The position numbers and the translations under genes were made by a program. DNA of 64,000 nucleotides from Hirsutella rhossiliensis. Taxonomy: Eukaryota > Ascomycota > Sordariomycetes > Hypocreales > Ophiocordycipitaceae. The DNA is taken from positions 1,116,001 through 1,180,000 of the forward strand of contig NW_025408668.1 of the NCBI RefSeq assembly GCF_020360975.1, in the 5' to 3' direction. The notes under the pieces were generated by a model. It was not told the DNA's origin and made no database searches. It saw only the letters and a program-made list of their open reading frames with translations. Shown in pieces: positions 34,647 through 47,835 of the stretch (within the stretch, counting starts at the first letter, position 1; each line of letters starts with the position of its first letter).

Positions 34647-35107
34647 TATATAAAGAGATATAAGAAGTATATATAAAATATATAAAGGTAAAAGTAAAAG
34701 TAAGGGGATAGATAGGTAGGGCTAAGCTATTTAATTCTTATAAGGGTAGTAATTAAGGTAGGAGATTAATTATTATATTACCTTAATTATCCTTCTTTCC
34801 TTTATTTAACGCCCCTTTTTATACTTATTTAGTATCTTAATTAATAAAGAAGATCCTACTTAAAGAAGCTATTAATATCTTTTTAACTACTAAGCTTTTT
34901 ACTAGTTTTTTCCCTTCTTTTTAGCCGTTACTAGTATATCTATCTTATCTCTCGCTACTTATACTTCCCCTTATACTCCTACCCTTCTTTCTATACCTCT
35001 TTTTAGCTCCTTCTTCCTTCTTTTATACTATATGTTTTTAGCTTCTTTAGTCCCTCTTACTAAGGGATATCTCTAAGAATTACGAAATTAAGCTATGCTT
35101 CGTAATA
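34647..35107 (-). repeat. Copia 5' LTR (RIP-mutated)
   Basis: About 461 bp, aligned to the solo LTR at 12,501-12,987 with CA to TA and TG to TA changes and a short internal length difference. The right end GCTTCGTAATA corresponds to GCTTCGCGACA. The start is approximate. It abuts C' sequence on its right. Confidence 0.85.
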
Positions 35108-36335
35108 ATATTATCTTAAGAGATTAAGAAGAATAAGACCTTTAAGAAGTCTTAAAAGTAATTAACCTTTTAAATAAGCTTAGTAAGTAGAAACTATTAC
35201 TTTAAAGAGATATTAAACTAGCTTATATAGTAAAGAAAGTAAGAAAAGAGCTATTTATACTAGCTACCTTTATAAAGTAACTTAACTTAATCGCTTAGGC
35301 TATATATAGTTTCTTTATAAAACTCTTCCTTAAAAAGACCCTTAACTATTTAATTACGCTAATAAGAATTAAGAATAAGCCTAGACCTTTATTACCTTAA
35401 GTATTAACTAAATTAAGCTCTTTATTTAAACTAAGTAGACTTTCCTTAAGTAACTTTAAGATAGGATCCTTACCTTAGAGTCTATAAAGGAAAGAGCTAA
35501 GCGCCCTTACTAGTTTCTTTATTTATATAGAAATAACGCCTTTATTTTCCCCCTTAAATATATAGCTAATTAAGCTTACTCCTTACCTATTACTAATAAC
35601 TCCTTTAAATATATAAAGGAGTAAAAGACTTATAACTATATACTTACTAATAACTTAATAAGAAGCTAATAAGGAAGAAAGGTAAATAGCGTAGCTATTA
35701 ACTCGCCCTAAGACTTTAAAATTACTAGGCGCTTAGTTAATTACCTTAAGGCTAAAGACTTTAGTAATACCTATAGCGCGCCCTATTACTCCTTAAAAAT
35801 AAAGTATAGTAATAGCCTCTTTAGCTATAGTCTTTATAAGGTTTATACTAAGTATTAAACCTACTTAAGTTAAAGGAGTTAAAAACCTAGGAATATATTA
35901 AAACTATTACTAAGATATTAATAACTATAATTCTATATATCTATATAGAACTACTAGTAATATAATAAGAATTTATTTATAAGACTTTATAGCTTATTTA
36001 ATCTAGCTATACTTAAAGCTATAAATTAGTAAAGATACTAACTACTTTATTTCCTTAACGCCTTTAAGAATAATAAGCGTAAATACTTAAGAGTATATAT
36101 AAGGGGTAGTAGATAATTATTTAAAGAAGAAAGTATATAAGTAAAGATAAGAAAGAGCTAAATAAGTCGCTTATAAGTAAAAGGAGGAATAAATAATATA
36201 AAGGGAAGGGATTATAGTAAAGGAGATCTATTAATAGTTTATTTACTTACTTATATACTTAAGATAAGAGCCTTTACTTATTATTATCGCGCCCTTTTTA
36301 TTAGTATCTTAAGTTAGAAAGTTACTAAGGAGGAG
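35108..36335 (+). pseudogene. C' internal 3' frame relic (partial)
   Basis: This matches, inverted, the sense-strand frame found at 49,746-52,250 in C. Translation shows SFIKLFLKKTLNYLITLIRIKNK in the relevant frame and continues with many TAA/TAG codons. It ends against GGAGGAG, the polypurine tract before the LTR at 36,336. Product unknown; the copy mainly serves to confirm that this module belongs to family C. Confidence 0.6.
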
Positions 36336-36622
36336 TTTAATAAATAAGATTATACCCTTATAAATATTAGCCTATTAAAAGGATAAGACCCCTAGCGCTT
36401 CTTATTTACCTTCCCCTTAAGTATACTTAAAGGCTTTATAAAAGCCTAGATTATCTAATTAAATATCTTCCTTAATTATAGTTAATTTAAATATTTATTT
36501 TTCCCCTTTAAAGTAAAGGCTACTAATTACGCGACTTTAATAAAGATAAAGAAGTATAAAGTAAAGAAATCTCTAAGACTTATATTAATAACCTAAGACC
36601 CTTAAAGCTATATATAAGACTA
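36336..36622 (+). repeat. C' 3' LTR, first part
   Basis: First 287 bp of a 376 bp LTR, starting TTTAATAAAT after a polypurine tract. It is interrupted by B2 after the target GACTA (36,618-36,622); the last 89 bp are at 44,435-44,523, ending TTATTAAA. Confidence 0.9.
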
Positions 36623-36879
36623 TATAAGGGAATATATATTATAGTATAATTAGTTAGGTAGTAAAGATAGCTAGAGGTACTATACTATATATATTATATT
36701 CTCTTTATTATAAAACTAAAGCTTACTAAAAGAGGGATTTTTCCTCTTTAATTAAAGTAATAAGAGGTTTATAATATATAAGCGAGGTAAGCACGATTCC
36801 CTATTAATACCCTATTAATATATTAGTACTATATACCTAAGTACTTTATTAGCCTATACCTCTTAATAGCGCTCTTATA
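36623..36879 (-). repeat. B2 3' LTR
   Basis: 257 bp, starting TATAAGGGAATA and ending CTCTTATA. The minus-sense purine tract AGAAGGGAGAT lies just to its right. Confidence 0.95.
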
Positions 36880-37259
36880 ATTATCTCCCTTCTTATATAA
36901 ACGTCTTAGCTATATCTTTAATATATATTACTTTTACTATACTATATATATTTAGTTAGGAAGAGAAGTAGTTTCGGTTATATATCGTATATATATGCTT
37001 ATATAAGTATATATTAGTATATACTTTATAACGTTAATAGTTATTATACTATAGTTACTACTAAGTAACCGTTATAGTATTACTTATATATCGGCCGCGT
37101 AACTATAATATAAAGAGCGTATATATATATCTCTTACTTCTTTTATTTTCTTTTCTTCTTTAACTCTTCCGCTTATAATTATTATAGAATTTTATACCTT
37201 TTTTTATTAATCCCTTATACTTTTTTATATTACTTTTTATTAATAATTTATTAAAGATA

Positions 37260-38823
37260 ATACCTTTTACGTTAAAGAAGATAAAGAACTATAACGTTAA
37301 TTTCCTATGCTATATATAGGAGTAGGTAGCGGCGGGTTCGCCCTTAAAGTATAAGCGATTAGCCTAAAAGTCTTATAATAATACTAGTTCCCCTTTAATA
37401 AAGAAAGCTAAGAAAGGTATAAGGGAATCTTAGTTTTAAGAGACTTTTAGTCTAAGACCTAACGTTAGCGAGGGTTATAATTTTATTACCCCGCTAAATA
37501 CCTTAACTTTAATTACTAATAAGCTTACCTTTATAAGCTAAGAAACTTATAAGTCTATTACCCTTATTAGCGATATTAATACTAGTAAGGAGATTATACT
37601 TAGGCGCTTTTAAGTAAGTACTAATAACCTAGCTATTTTATCTTAATAGGGCGGCTCTAGCTAATAAGAGATTATTACTTAGGACGCTCCTTAGAATAAG
37701 TAGGCCGATATTAACTATAAGGCCTAGCTAAACGAGGGCTAAAACGATCTTAATACTTAGCTAAATAAGGGCTAAGATAATAATAATAGTAATAATAAAG
37801 ACGGCCGCGATCTAACTCCTTTTACTAATAAACCTAAGAATAGCGGCGCTAGAGATAAGGGTACCTAGGCGGCGGTATAAGGCGGTCGCGCTCCTATAAA
37901 GAAGTATATTAGATCTAAGGCTAAAGCCCGCTTAGTTAAGGTCTATAAGGTTATCCCTTATAAGCTCTAGTATATATATTATTTTAAGACGGTCGTTAAG
38001 GAGTATAGTATAACTAAGCCTAAGCTTATCGAGGTACTCTTAATTAGCTATATTTTCTTAGGGGTTTCCTTAACGTACTATAAGTAGTACTATAAATATA
38101 CTACGACCTATAACTAAGTAAGTTTCCCCTTAACTTTAAATATTATAATTAATAAGCTAATCCTTCTTAAGGCCGCTACTTTTATATCTAATAACTAGGC
38201 TAATATAGTCGCTATTATTAAGTACCTATATAAGCTTAATAAGCTAAAGACTAGTAATAAGGATACTAAGGATAATAGCTTAAATATAGGTATACTTATT
38301 TTTAAGGAGGCTAATTAGTACTATCTCGCTATTATAGTATAGTATTTAGCTAAGGCTTTTAACGCCGCTAAGACGGCCTATTATAAGTCCTTTAAGACTA
38401 TAAGTATATAAAAGTTTACTATTATAAGTTTTATCTAACCTTTTTATTAGCGACCGCTTAATAATATACTAGGTCGAGTATACTAACTACTATATACTAA
38501 TTAATAAATGCTATAAGCTTATTATTTGCCTTAACCCTACGCCCTTATTTAATATCGCTTATATAAGCTTAGAGTATTAAGCCTAGGAATCTTAGTTAAA
38601 ACTCCGCTTTATCGATAGTAATATAGGCTATACTTTATAGTAATACGCCTTACTATTTACTAAGGCTAAGGTAAGTACTATACTAATAAAGATAAGTCTT
38701 AATATAGAGGATAAGGAAGGAGCGGAGGATAAGGTAGTTCTAGTATTTCTAGAGGTATTTAATATAGTAAAGGGGGCGCCTTAGTTAGTTCCTACTATAC
38801 CGGTAAAGAAAAGAGGTAGTTAA
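37260..38823 (+). pseudogene. Antisense ORF of family B, copy B2
   Basis: This plus-strand frame opposes B2 gag-pol. The start is ATA (ATG in B1) and the product begins IPFTLKKIKNYN. It then shows SSPLIKKAKKGIRES, SLRPNVSEGYNFITPL, an acidic Asn-rich middle (DNNNSNNKDGRDL), a basic KAKARLVKVYKVI stretch, KPKLIEVLLISYIFLGVSL and NKLILLKAATFI. The order equals B1, and substitutions are those RIP predicts (Gln to stop, Met to Ile). Frame shifts are possible toward the end, where the stop near 38,823 is approximate. No recognised domain. Confidence 0.63.
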
Positions 38824-38829
38824 AAGTAA

Positions 38830-41800
38830 TAGATAGGTCTTATCTTTCTTTTATTTAGCTATAACTATCCTTCTCTCCTTTATTATTAAGGTCTTAGTAA
38901 AGTTATAGTTTAGTTTTATTTTCCTTAATAATATTTAATAAGTAGTATAGATAGTTTTCCCTTATTCTCTTATTTTACTATTTTATATATAGTTATAAGA
39001 TATTTAAGCGTACTAATACGTTAATAAGTTAGTAGCGATTTAATAGGGATTTATTACTAATTTAATAGCGTCTCCTTATACTAATAGGTTTCCCTACCTT
39101 ACTTAGTCTTATACCTCTTTTTCCTAGTTAAGCGAGTAGTATATTTTTTAATAAGGTCTTAGCTATTCGCTAAATCTTTAATATCGACCTATTAGTTATA
39201 CTTAGCTAGCTATCCTTTTTATTTAATAAGGAAAAAAGTATCGCCCTTAGATCTCTTTTAGTCTTTAATCTCTTAGACTTCTTATTTGCCTTTATTATCC
39301 TTTAAGTTTAGTATTAATAGGGTTTCGCTATCTTTATAGGTGCCTTTTTACTCCTTTTATAGCTTTAAGAGACTAATATAGAAAACGTTATAAAGGTATA
39401 AGTATATTTTAAGGAGTATAAGATAATATACTTACTTTCTAATAGCTTATAGAACCTAAAACGGTTTAATATACTTAGGTAAGAGTTTTCTTTTTTTATC
39501 CTTAAGGTATAAATTCTTTATCGATAATACTATAAGGTCTCTTACTTTTAGTATAGGCGGTTAGTACCTTAAATTATAGTATTTCGCTTAGGATTTAATA
39601 GCCTTTCTTTAGTATTCCTTAAGCCTCTTTTATAGCTCTTATAGCTTAATAACTCTTACTCTTACTTTAGGTACCCCCCTTTAAATAATATCGTCCTTAA
39701 TATTAATATAGAAGTTTAGTTAGTAACCTATTAACGCTTTATTAAGTAATAACTTAGTTATTATATTCTTTATATTATTATATATAAATTAAGTAATATA
39801 TAAGAGTAACGCTTAGTTAGTTTATTCTAAGTTAGTAAAGTATCTTAAGTAGTACTATATAGCTTAGTTTATTTATTCCGTTTACTTATTAGTTTATAGG
39901 TAAAATACTATTAATAGCTTATATTTTACTTATAAGATAAAATAAAGATTTAACTAAAACTTACTTATAAATAAGGACCCTTTATCTAAGATAATACCTT
40001 TTAAAGGCCTATATACTAATTTAACTTAGTAATAAAATAATTCTACTAGCTCTAGAGCTATTATTATCTTAAAGATAAAAAGGAAAAGGTAATACTTAGT
40101 ATATTAGTCTATAATTACTAAGATCGTATTAACGTCTTATTTATTATACTATACTTTAAGTAGACTTATAGTAAAGTCTATTAATAATTCTTCCTATAGT
40201 TATATAGGATATAGTAACGATTATATAGTACTATAAGGGCGATGCCTCTTAGATACTACACCTTAATATACTAAGTATAACTAAATATATTTATTTATAT
40301 CTTTTATTATTCTATCTTAGTAAAAGTTCCTTACTAGTAGTTCGCTAATATATTAAGAGCTAAAGTATCCTATTAATAAATCGTTATAAAAAGCTATATT
40401 AGCTCTTACTATAAAGCTACCTTTAAAGGTACTATAATATAACCCTTTTATAATAGTAGTCTATTTAAGCGTACTAACTAGAAACCCTTCCCTTTTAAGA
40501 AGTCTTTAGTCTCCTTTAGCTTACTAATCGCTACGTTAACTAACTAAGTACGTTTTAGTAACTCTAGTAATAGTTTTAAAACTTCTACTATATAAACCTT
40601 TATATAGTAGGCTACTTTTTTAGCGGTCTTCCTTAAGAGTAACTATTTATAACTAGCTCTCTCTTTAGATTAATCGGCTAATTATTTAGGTCTCGCGCTT
40701 AAATTATTATAGTTTCGCTATAGATAAGCTTATATATTTTCCTTATATAAAGGCACTTTACTTCGCTTATATTAACTTAAGGTTAAGTATCTCCTTACTT
40801 ATAAAAACGTCTTATTATTTCTTTATATAAATATAGTATTAATAGTAGCTAGTTTCGCTTATAGTTTTAATAATAGTTTTATAGATAAGGGCTTCTCGCC
40901 CTTATATCTAAGCATTCTTAATAGCGCGTCCGCTAGGTTAGATTTACCTATATAATACTTAATCGTAAAGTTAAATAGTACTAAATATATATACTATCTT
41001 ACTTACCTCCTATTTAGGGAGGTCTAGTATATAAATATTTAAAGGTTATAGTAGTTTAATAATACCTTTACTTTATATACTACCCCTTTAATATAATATC
41101 GCTAGTATTTAAATAACTTAATAATAATAAAGAGTTCTTAGTTTAAAATACTATAATTAAGTTTAGCTTTAGTAAACTTCCTTAACTAAAATATAATTAA
41201 ATAGTAACGCCTTTTATTATTAGGTTAAGAGATAATCCTTACTATTACGAATTGTAATATATTTATTTCGATATAAATACGTCTTTTTAAATTATAATAT
41301 TAAAGGAGTAAGGCTCCTTAAAAAGTATCTTTAAGAGCTTAAAACGCTGCCCTTTTAGTAAGGTTTAGCTCTATACTCCCTAGCTTCTTTTTATTCTTAC
41401 TCCCTTTTAGTAATATAGTTAAGGGCGCTATAACTCCTAAGTACCTATATATAAATTATTAGTAAAAATTATAGAACTTAAGGAAAACCTAAATATTATA
41501 GTAGGTTATAGGTTTAGGCTATTAAGGTATTACCTCTACTTATTATAGGTCTATTAATACCCTATTAATAGATAATATAAACTTAAGGAACTTAACTAAC
41601 TAATAATAAAAGATATACTTTAATAAGTTTATATAGAGCTCTATAGCCCTTAGCCTTTCTATTACTTATCTTAAGTATTTAGTATATTCTTTTCTTATCT
41701 TAAAGTATATAAGGATATCGTTAAGGTAGACTATATAAATTATATCTATAAGCCCCTTAAGTACTTAATAAATATAGCTCTAAAATATAGCTAGTATATT

Positions 41801-43950
41801 AGTAAGTCTAAAGGGTATTACTAGGTATTTAAAATATCTATAATATATTTAGAAAGCGGTCTTTTATTTATCTCCTTCCTAAATTTAAATATATTAATAT
41901 ATATTCTATATATTAATCTTAGAAAAATACTTAGCTCTTTAATAGCGGTTAATAATCTTTAAAATAAGGGGTAAAGGGTACTAATTCTTTTATATAACCT
42001 AGTTAAGTCCTTAGTAGTCTATATATAGCTATAAGGTACTATCCTTCTTTAGAATAAAAAGGATAAGCGCTCTAGCTAGGCTCTTTAAGTCCTAGATTAT
42101 TTTCCTTTTTATTACGTCTTAGATCTAGTCGTATAATACTTAGAGTTCCCTTTATAATAAAAGGTAAATCGGTCTATAAGGAGGTTCTATATTAAGGATT
42201 AAATTAATTAAGTAATCTATTCCCTTTTTAGCTAATAATAAATCGGATTTATTAGCTAAGAAAGTATCTTTAAACTAGTAAAGAGTTAATAGGATTTTAG
42301 CTTATTCTTCCTATAAAATCCCTTTATCCTTATTTTTATTTAGTAGCGGGATTAGCTTAGGATTAAGCGCTATTATATATACCCTTACCTTATTCTTATA
42401 TTTTTAAAGGAATCTATAAGGATTCTATAAGGTTTTACTACCTAGTTAATACTTAAACTACTATTATTATTTCTATAAGATAATATAAATACGTTTATCC
42501 TTTAAGGTAGTAACTAATAAAAGGATTAGTACTTAATAGTTTAGCGTTAACTTATTAATACTAATATAAAAATAAGTAATTATCTTTTTAGTGCCTCTTA
42601 TATTTATTATTTAAAGTAATACTAACTATACTTTATACTCCTTTACCTTACTATTACTAAGCCTTAATAACTTAGGGTATAATAGCGCTACTTATAGTAA
42701 TCCCTACTATCGGGTAAAGTATATATTTATAAGGTTAATAGTACTATAAGTATCTAAGTATATAAGGACTTTAATAGGGTTTCGCCTTAATATTATTATA
42801 GGAGTTTTAAGTAACTATCCTATAAGTATTAAGTTTACTAAAAGAGAGGTATTTACCTTAATATCTTACCTTTTCCTTATTTTATAATATTAAGTCTAAG
42901 AGTCTTTACTAAGGTTTCTACCTTTAAAGAATTAGTATATTTTATAGATAAGTATCCTAGCTTATTATATTAGAAATATATAATTCTTAATTAAGTAAAA
43001 GATCCTCTTCCTTAATAACGTCCCTTAGTTTAGCCCTTAGTAAGTATATCGCTAGCCTATTAGTTATTAGTCGAATTAATAGTATTTCCTTAATAATTTA
43101 GCTTAGCTTATTAGCCTCTTTAATTCCTTCCCTTATATATACTGCCTTAGGGTATAGCACTACTTTTATTCTTAGTTCCTTTAAAGGTAAAAGTAATATT
43201 AATACGTTGCTTCTTATTAATAGTAGTATCTTAATATAGTTAAGCGACTTATATAAGCTCTTCTTATTAGTAGGTATAAATAGGTATAGAATAGAGGTTA
43301 ATTTAGTCTCGAAGTTATAACTCTAGCTTAGCGAAAAATATAAGAGTATACGCCTTTTTTAATAAGCGTTTAAAATACCTCTTTAAGGAGTTAAGGTATA
43401 AGCTAAACTTTAAGAGGGACTAGCCTTCTTATTAGCGAGCCTCCTTTAATTATATCGCTAATAGTATCTCCCTATTAATAGTATCCTTAATTAAGATAAG
43501 TATCTACTCCTTAAAGTATACTTAATCTATACTATATTTAGTTTAGTTAATTAGCGTTTATTCTTTAAGGTATTAGCGCTATCTTACTTTATAGTCGCTA
43601 TATATATAATCTACTATATAGAGGATCTCTATTTTATCGCGATAAAAGCGTTTAGGCGCTGCCTTAAAGGCGTCCTTTAGATCGTAAGTCTAGTTTAAAC
43701 GTTTCTATATATTAATAGGTTAAGATAATTAAAGGATATTTTTAATCTTAACCTCGCTACTATAACTACCGTCCGATTTAAGGGAGTAGGACCGTCGATA
43801 CTTTCCTAAATAGATAGTAATAGCGCTAGTATATTTAGTAATTTCCTCCTTTAATTATATAACGCGGTCTTATAAGCGTTTCGTTTCCTTTAGCTCCTTA
43901 ATACGCGCTTATAAGGCTATAAGCCTTTCTTTATAAGTTAATAGTCTTAC
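38830..43950 (-). pseudogene. Gypsy B2 gag-pol relic
   Basis: Inverted copy of the B1 gag-pol. The RT box at 41,717-41,728 reads YLND on the minus strand: the first catalytic Asp (GAC in B1) has become Asn (AAC). Gag, RNase H and integrase align along their length with B1 and keep its spacing, as the equal element lengths imply. Stops are more frequent than in B1. An additional partial copy (B3) of the segment 40,896-41,525 is at 63,206-63,834. Confidence 0.87.
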
Positions 43951-44172
43951 GCTTATAAGTAGCGATATCTTTAATATAGTTAGAATATCGTCTATAATAA
44001 GGGTTTATTCTAAGGATATATCTTTTAGTTCTTTATCTCTTAAGTAGATACCTAATATATATAATAAAGAGGCCTTAACTAGTTAACTATTATATCGCGC
44101 TATAAGAGCGTTATATAGTCTTCTCTAAGTAGCTATCTTTACTAAGTAACTAAAAAGGGAAGCTTTAGAAAT

Positions 44173-44429
44173 TATAAGGGAATATATATTATAGTATAAT
44201 TAGTTAGGTAGTAGAGATAGCTAGAGGTACTACGCTATATATATTATATTCTCCTTATTATAAGACTAAAGCTTACTAAAAGAGAGATTTCTCCTTTTTA
44301 GTCGGAGTAGTAAGAGGTCTATAATATATAAGTAAGGTAGGTATAATTCCCTGCTAATACCTTACCGATATATTAGTACTATATACCTAAGTACTTTATT
44401 AGCTTATACCTCTTAGTAGCGCTCTTATA
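44173..44429 (-). repeat. B2 5' LTR
   Basis: 257 bp partner of 36,623-36,879, TATAAGGG...CTTATA, followed by AACTA and the second part of the C' LTR. Confidence 0.95.
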
Positions 44430-44523
44430 AACTAATAATTAAATAATTATATAATTAATTACTTTATTAATCCTTAGCTATATACTATATATACTTTAGG
44501 TATATACCTTTATTCTTATTAAA

Positions 44524-46148
44524 GTACCTTTTACGCTTTAACTTCTTAATTAAGTACTAGCTAGGGCGGGACTTTATAGTCCTAAATATACTTTCTTAAA
44601 AGGATTAAGACTAGCTAATAAAAGTAGATATTAAGGCCTAGGATCTATAGCTTATCTTATAAGAAGCGCTATAGACTTATATAAGAGCTTCCTTAGTAAA
44701 AGGAGGTATAGTATTAATAAATAAGCTTTTCCTTATACCTTTACCTTTATTTAGTAAAGAGGGATAGACCGGCCTAAGGGCGTATATAGCGCGGGTATTT
44801 TAAGATAAGGTCCTTTAATACTTATAAGATAGGATATTATTTCTAAACTATACTTATAAAAGTATATACTATACTATTAAGTCTAGCGCTTAATACTTTA
44901 ATTTAAAGCTAAAGCTAAAAGTATAAGTAGCTAACTATTATATTAACTTATAAAGGTATTTATATTAATAAGAGAGACTATAGGTACTAAGCGCGCTATA
45001 TACTATAAAAGCTAAGGAGAAAGATAGACTACTAAAGCTAAATAAATAAAACGAGCTTTAAAGGAAGTTAGTTTAGCTCGTCTATAACTTTAGTATTATA
45101 AGCTACCTAAGCCGGTAAGGTATAGTAGTAAGCCTTATAAGGGATTTTTACTAGCCCTTCTTATAATACTATATTTACTACTTCTTTTATAACTATTATA
45201 TATATAGCTATACTAAGATTTAAAGGGTATAGCTTAAGGAGCTACTTAAGTAGCTTTTAGTACTTAACCGGTTTTATATATATATATAGATAGACTTTAT
45301 AATAGACCTTCCGCTTATAAAAGGAGGTAACCGCTATATATAGGTAATTAAGAACTAGCTTAGTAAATTAGTAGTACTAAAGCTAATACTATCTATAGAT
45401 ATAAAAGCTTATATAAAGCGCTTCCTTTAATACTAAGCCCGCTTAAATAGCTAGCTAACTTTTATTATAAGTAATAAAGGATTAAACTAAACTAGCTGCT
45501 TTTAGTAGTACTTATACTAGCTACTTTAAATTATATAGCTACTTAGTATAGCTTATTACTTATAAACTAACTAGGGACTTAAGAGAGTTAGCTAAGAAGT
45601 ATAAGCGTACTTATAAGTAATAGTAGTTTATAATTAAGTAAACTAAGACCGCTAGCTCCTTATAGCCTAGCTTATATTAAATAGTAAACTATAGACCTCT
45701 ATTAAAATAGCCCCCTTTTTTATTATATATAGCTTTAAGCTGCCCTCCTTAATCTTATTTACTATAGATATAGTAATAAAGTAATATAGTAGTTTATTAC
45801 TAAAGAGCTATACCTTTATATTTATATAAAAGCTATAAGAAACTATAGAATACTACTAATTTATAATAGCCGCCTTAGTATAAGATTAAGAGTAGTACGC
45901 TAATAAAACTAGGGCCCTAATAGATAGGTTTATAGTAAGAGATAAGGTATAGCTTAACCTTTATAACTATAAGTTAGCGCGGCTAAAATAGAAGCTAGAT
46001 AAGCTATATATAAAGTTTATAATATAAAGGGTTATTAGCCTATAAGTAGTTAAGCTTAATAGTCTTTTAATAAGGGTTTATAATAAGATTAACGTTAACC
46101 TCCTTTACTAAGCCTCTTTTAACCCGCTACCTAAATAAAAAGTAGCGG
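44524..46148 (+). pseudogene. Gypsy A2 integrase-region pol relic
   Basis: Inverted match to A1 3,862-2,237 at nearly identical length (1,625 bp), with A1 keeping more CG/CA bases. The C-terminal part near 45,900-46,140 reads RFIVRDKV-LNLYNYKLARLK and KLDKLYIKF, then NPLPK, resembling the integrase C-terminal domain of fungal gypsy elements. TAA/TAG are frequent. The last five bases, AGCGG, are the F target duplication. Confidence 0.8.
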
Positions 46149-46325
46149 TATAAGGACTTTTACTTTATATAGGCCTAAACTAAGGTCTAGGCTAAGTTTA
46201 TATATAAGCGGCCTCCGCGCTTATATAGGCTAAGCCTATACTTCTCTTCTTTTTCCTCCTTATAGATTATTAACCTTCTTTTAATAGACTATACCTAAGC
46301 TTATACCTTTACCTACTCTATAATA
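46149..46325. repeat. F left LTR
   Basis: 177 bp, matching 47,836-48,012 with transitions only in the parts compared; ends CTCTATAATA. Confidence 0.9.
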
Positions 46326-47835
46326 GTATAATCTACCTTTTATTTTACCCTCTTAATATCCTTATATATAGAATAGCTATTTTTAGCTGCCTTTAAAGCT
46401 AACGTTTAATTACCTAGTTTAGTTAAACCGCCTACGCTAGTATATATATACGCGAAATATCTATACTCCTATAGTTATAAAATTAAAGTAAACGTAATAC
46501 TTAGTTCGCTTAGGTAATTAAGAGCCTCTTATAATAGTAGGGCTTTATATAACTAAGAGCGGTACTACTATACCTTAGTAAGTTTAATAGCTCCTTTATA
46601 AAGCTTAAGCTATAGCTACTTTATATAAAAGTAAAGTTCTATACTAATAGCGCTATAATAAGGGATATTTATATTTAATTTAACTATCTTTACGCGAGCT
46701 TATCCTTACGCCTATAAAGGTATCTTTTATTATTTATATATATTAATATAAATAGACTAGCTAACCTCCTCGCAAAGCTCTATACTAATTATAGCGAACC
46801 TAATATAGCTAAGTTAATAGGCTAGGAGCTTATAACGCTCCGTTAAAAGCAAAGTAAAGCTATTCCGGCCTACCTTATATAGTTTAAAGAAGTGCTTTAT
46901 TAAGTAAACGTATATAGCTAGCTTAATACGGTAAAGTATAATTACCTTATTATAAGCTTAAATATAAATTAGCGTACCTATTTAAGTAAACGGTCTATAC
47001 TACTAGATATATATACCGATCTTATCTACCTTCTTTATAAGCTTAGTAGTAATAAGTTTCTTTTTTTATCTTCTTCTATAATATAAGAAGAAGATAATAC
47101 TAGTAATACTATAGATATCTCTATCTCTACCTTAAGGACTAAGGATAGAAAGAGGTAGCGATAGGAGGGTCGCTATATAGGCTATAGTAGTAAATCCTAT
47201 TAGTTTTTAAAGTGCCTATATTAAGAGGCGCTAGTAAATATACTCTAAGTAGTAAAGGGGCGTACGCGCTAAGATAAAAAGAAGGTTAGGTTTAATAATA
47301 GCGACTCTAGTAATAAGTAATCTTAGTAACGCCTTTATAGGCTTTATTAGCGTCCCCTTACGTATAATAGTAGCTACTATATAGACGGGACTTATACTTA
47401 TAGCGACCGAAAGGGCAGCTAAGATATAAGAAGGCCGCTAATATAATATAACTATAGCGAAAGGGAGTGCTTATATAGCCCTATATAAGAGGGAGCGGAG
47501 CCTTATATACTAAAGTACCGTCCCTTATATTATAGTACTAGGAGCTACTACTATATACTAATATAAAGGGGGCGGGATATTATAAGCTTACTAAAGCTAG
47601 CTATATACCGTTTTATATACCTTTACTCCTTAGCTAGAAGTACTAAAGCCCGACTCCTAGGGCGCGGCCCTTACTAATAATATAGTTTATCTAAGAAGCT
47701 TACTTAAGAGGGTATTATACGTTATTTTCTAACGTTTTTTCCGCGACTAAGTATATATAAGGGTTCTATCCCCTTAAGCGTAGTATTAAGTATTATTTAA
47801 AGGCGCGCCTCTTTAAAAGCTAGGTAAGGGTATAA

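Larger units (their letters stand above)
14220..35107 (-). mobile_element. Ty1/copia retrotransposon, 3'-truncated, interrupted by D and B1
   Basis: Coding is on the minus strand. The 5' LTR is at 34,647-35,107, gag at about 34,600-32,900, protease near 32,650-32,300, and after the D insertion (target duplication CTTAA at 17,538-17,542 and 32,223-32,227) integrase at about 17,400-16,400, reverse transcriptase at 15,600-14,570 and an RNase H-like end near 14,290. No 3' LTR is visible before nad6, so the left junction with mitochondrial DNA is a truncation or rearrangement. The order protease, integrase, RT is diagnostic for copia rather than gypsy. Confidence 0.85.
36623..44429 (-). mobile_element. 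Full-length Ty3/gypsy retrotransposon B2 inserted in the C' LTR
   Basis: Exactly 7,807 bp like B1, with 257 bp LTRs at both ends and target duplication GACTA (36,618-36,622) / AACTA (44,430-44,434). Coding is minus: gag near 43,950-43,100, RT near 42,100-41,600, integrase near 40,350-39,450, and an antisense frame on plus at 37,260-38,823. Compared with B1 it carries more TA changes. Confidence 0.96.
35108..44523 (+). mobile_element. Gypsy family C copy C', 5'-truncated, interrupted by B2
   Basis: This is the inverted equivalent of 49,370-50,960 of element C: it holds the last 1.2 kb of the internal 3' region and the 3' LTR. The LTR runs 36,336-36,622 and resumes at 44,435 to 44,523; 287 plus 89 bp equals the 376 bp of the C LTRs. 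The B2 target duplication is GACTA/AACTA. The left end is cut by the copia LTR. On the right the family A copy A2 begins directly at 44,524, so C' was probably inserted in A2. Confidence 0.88.
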
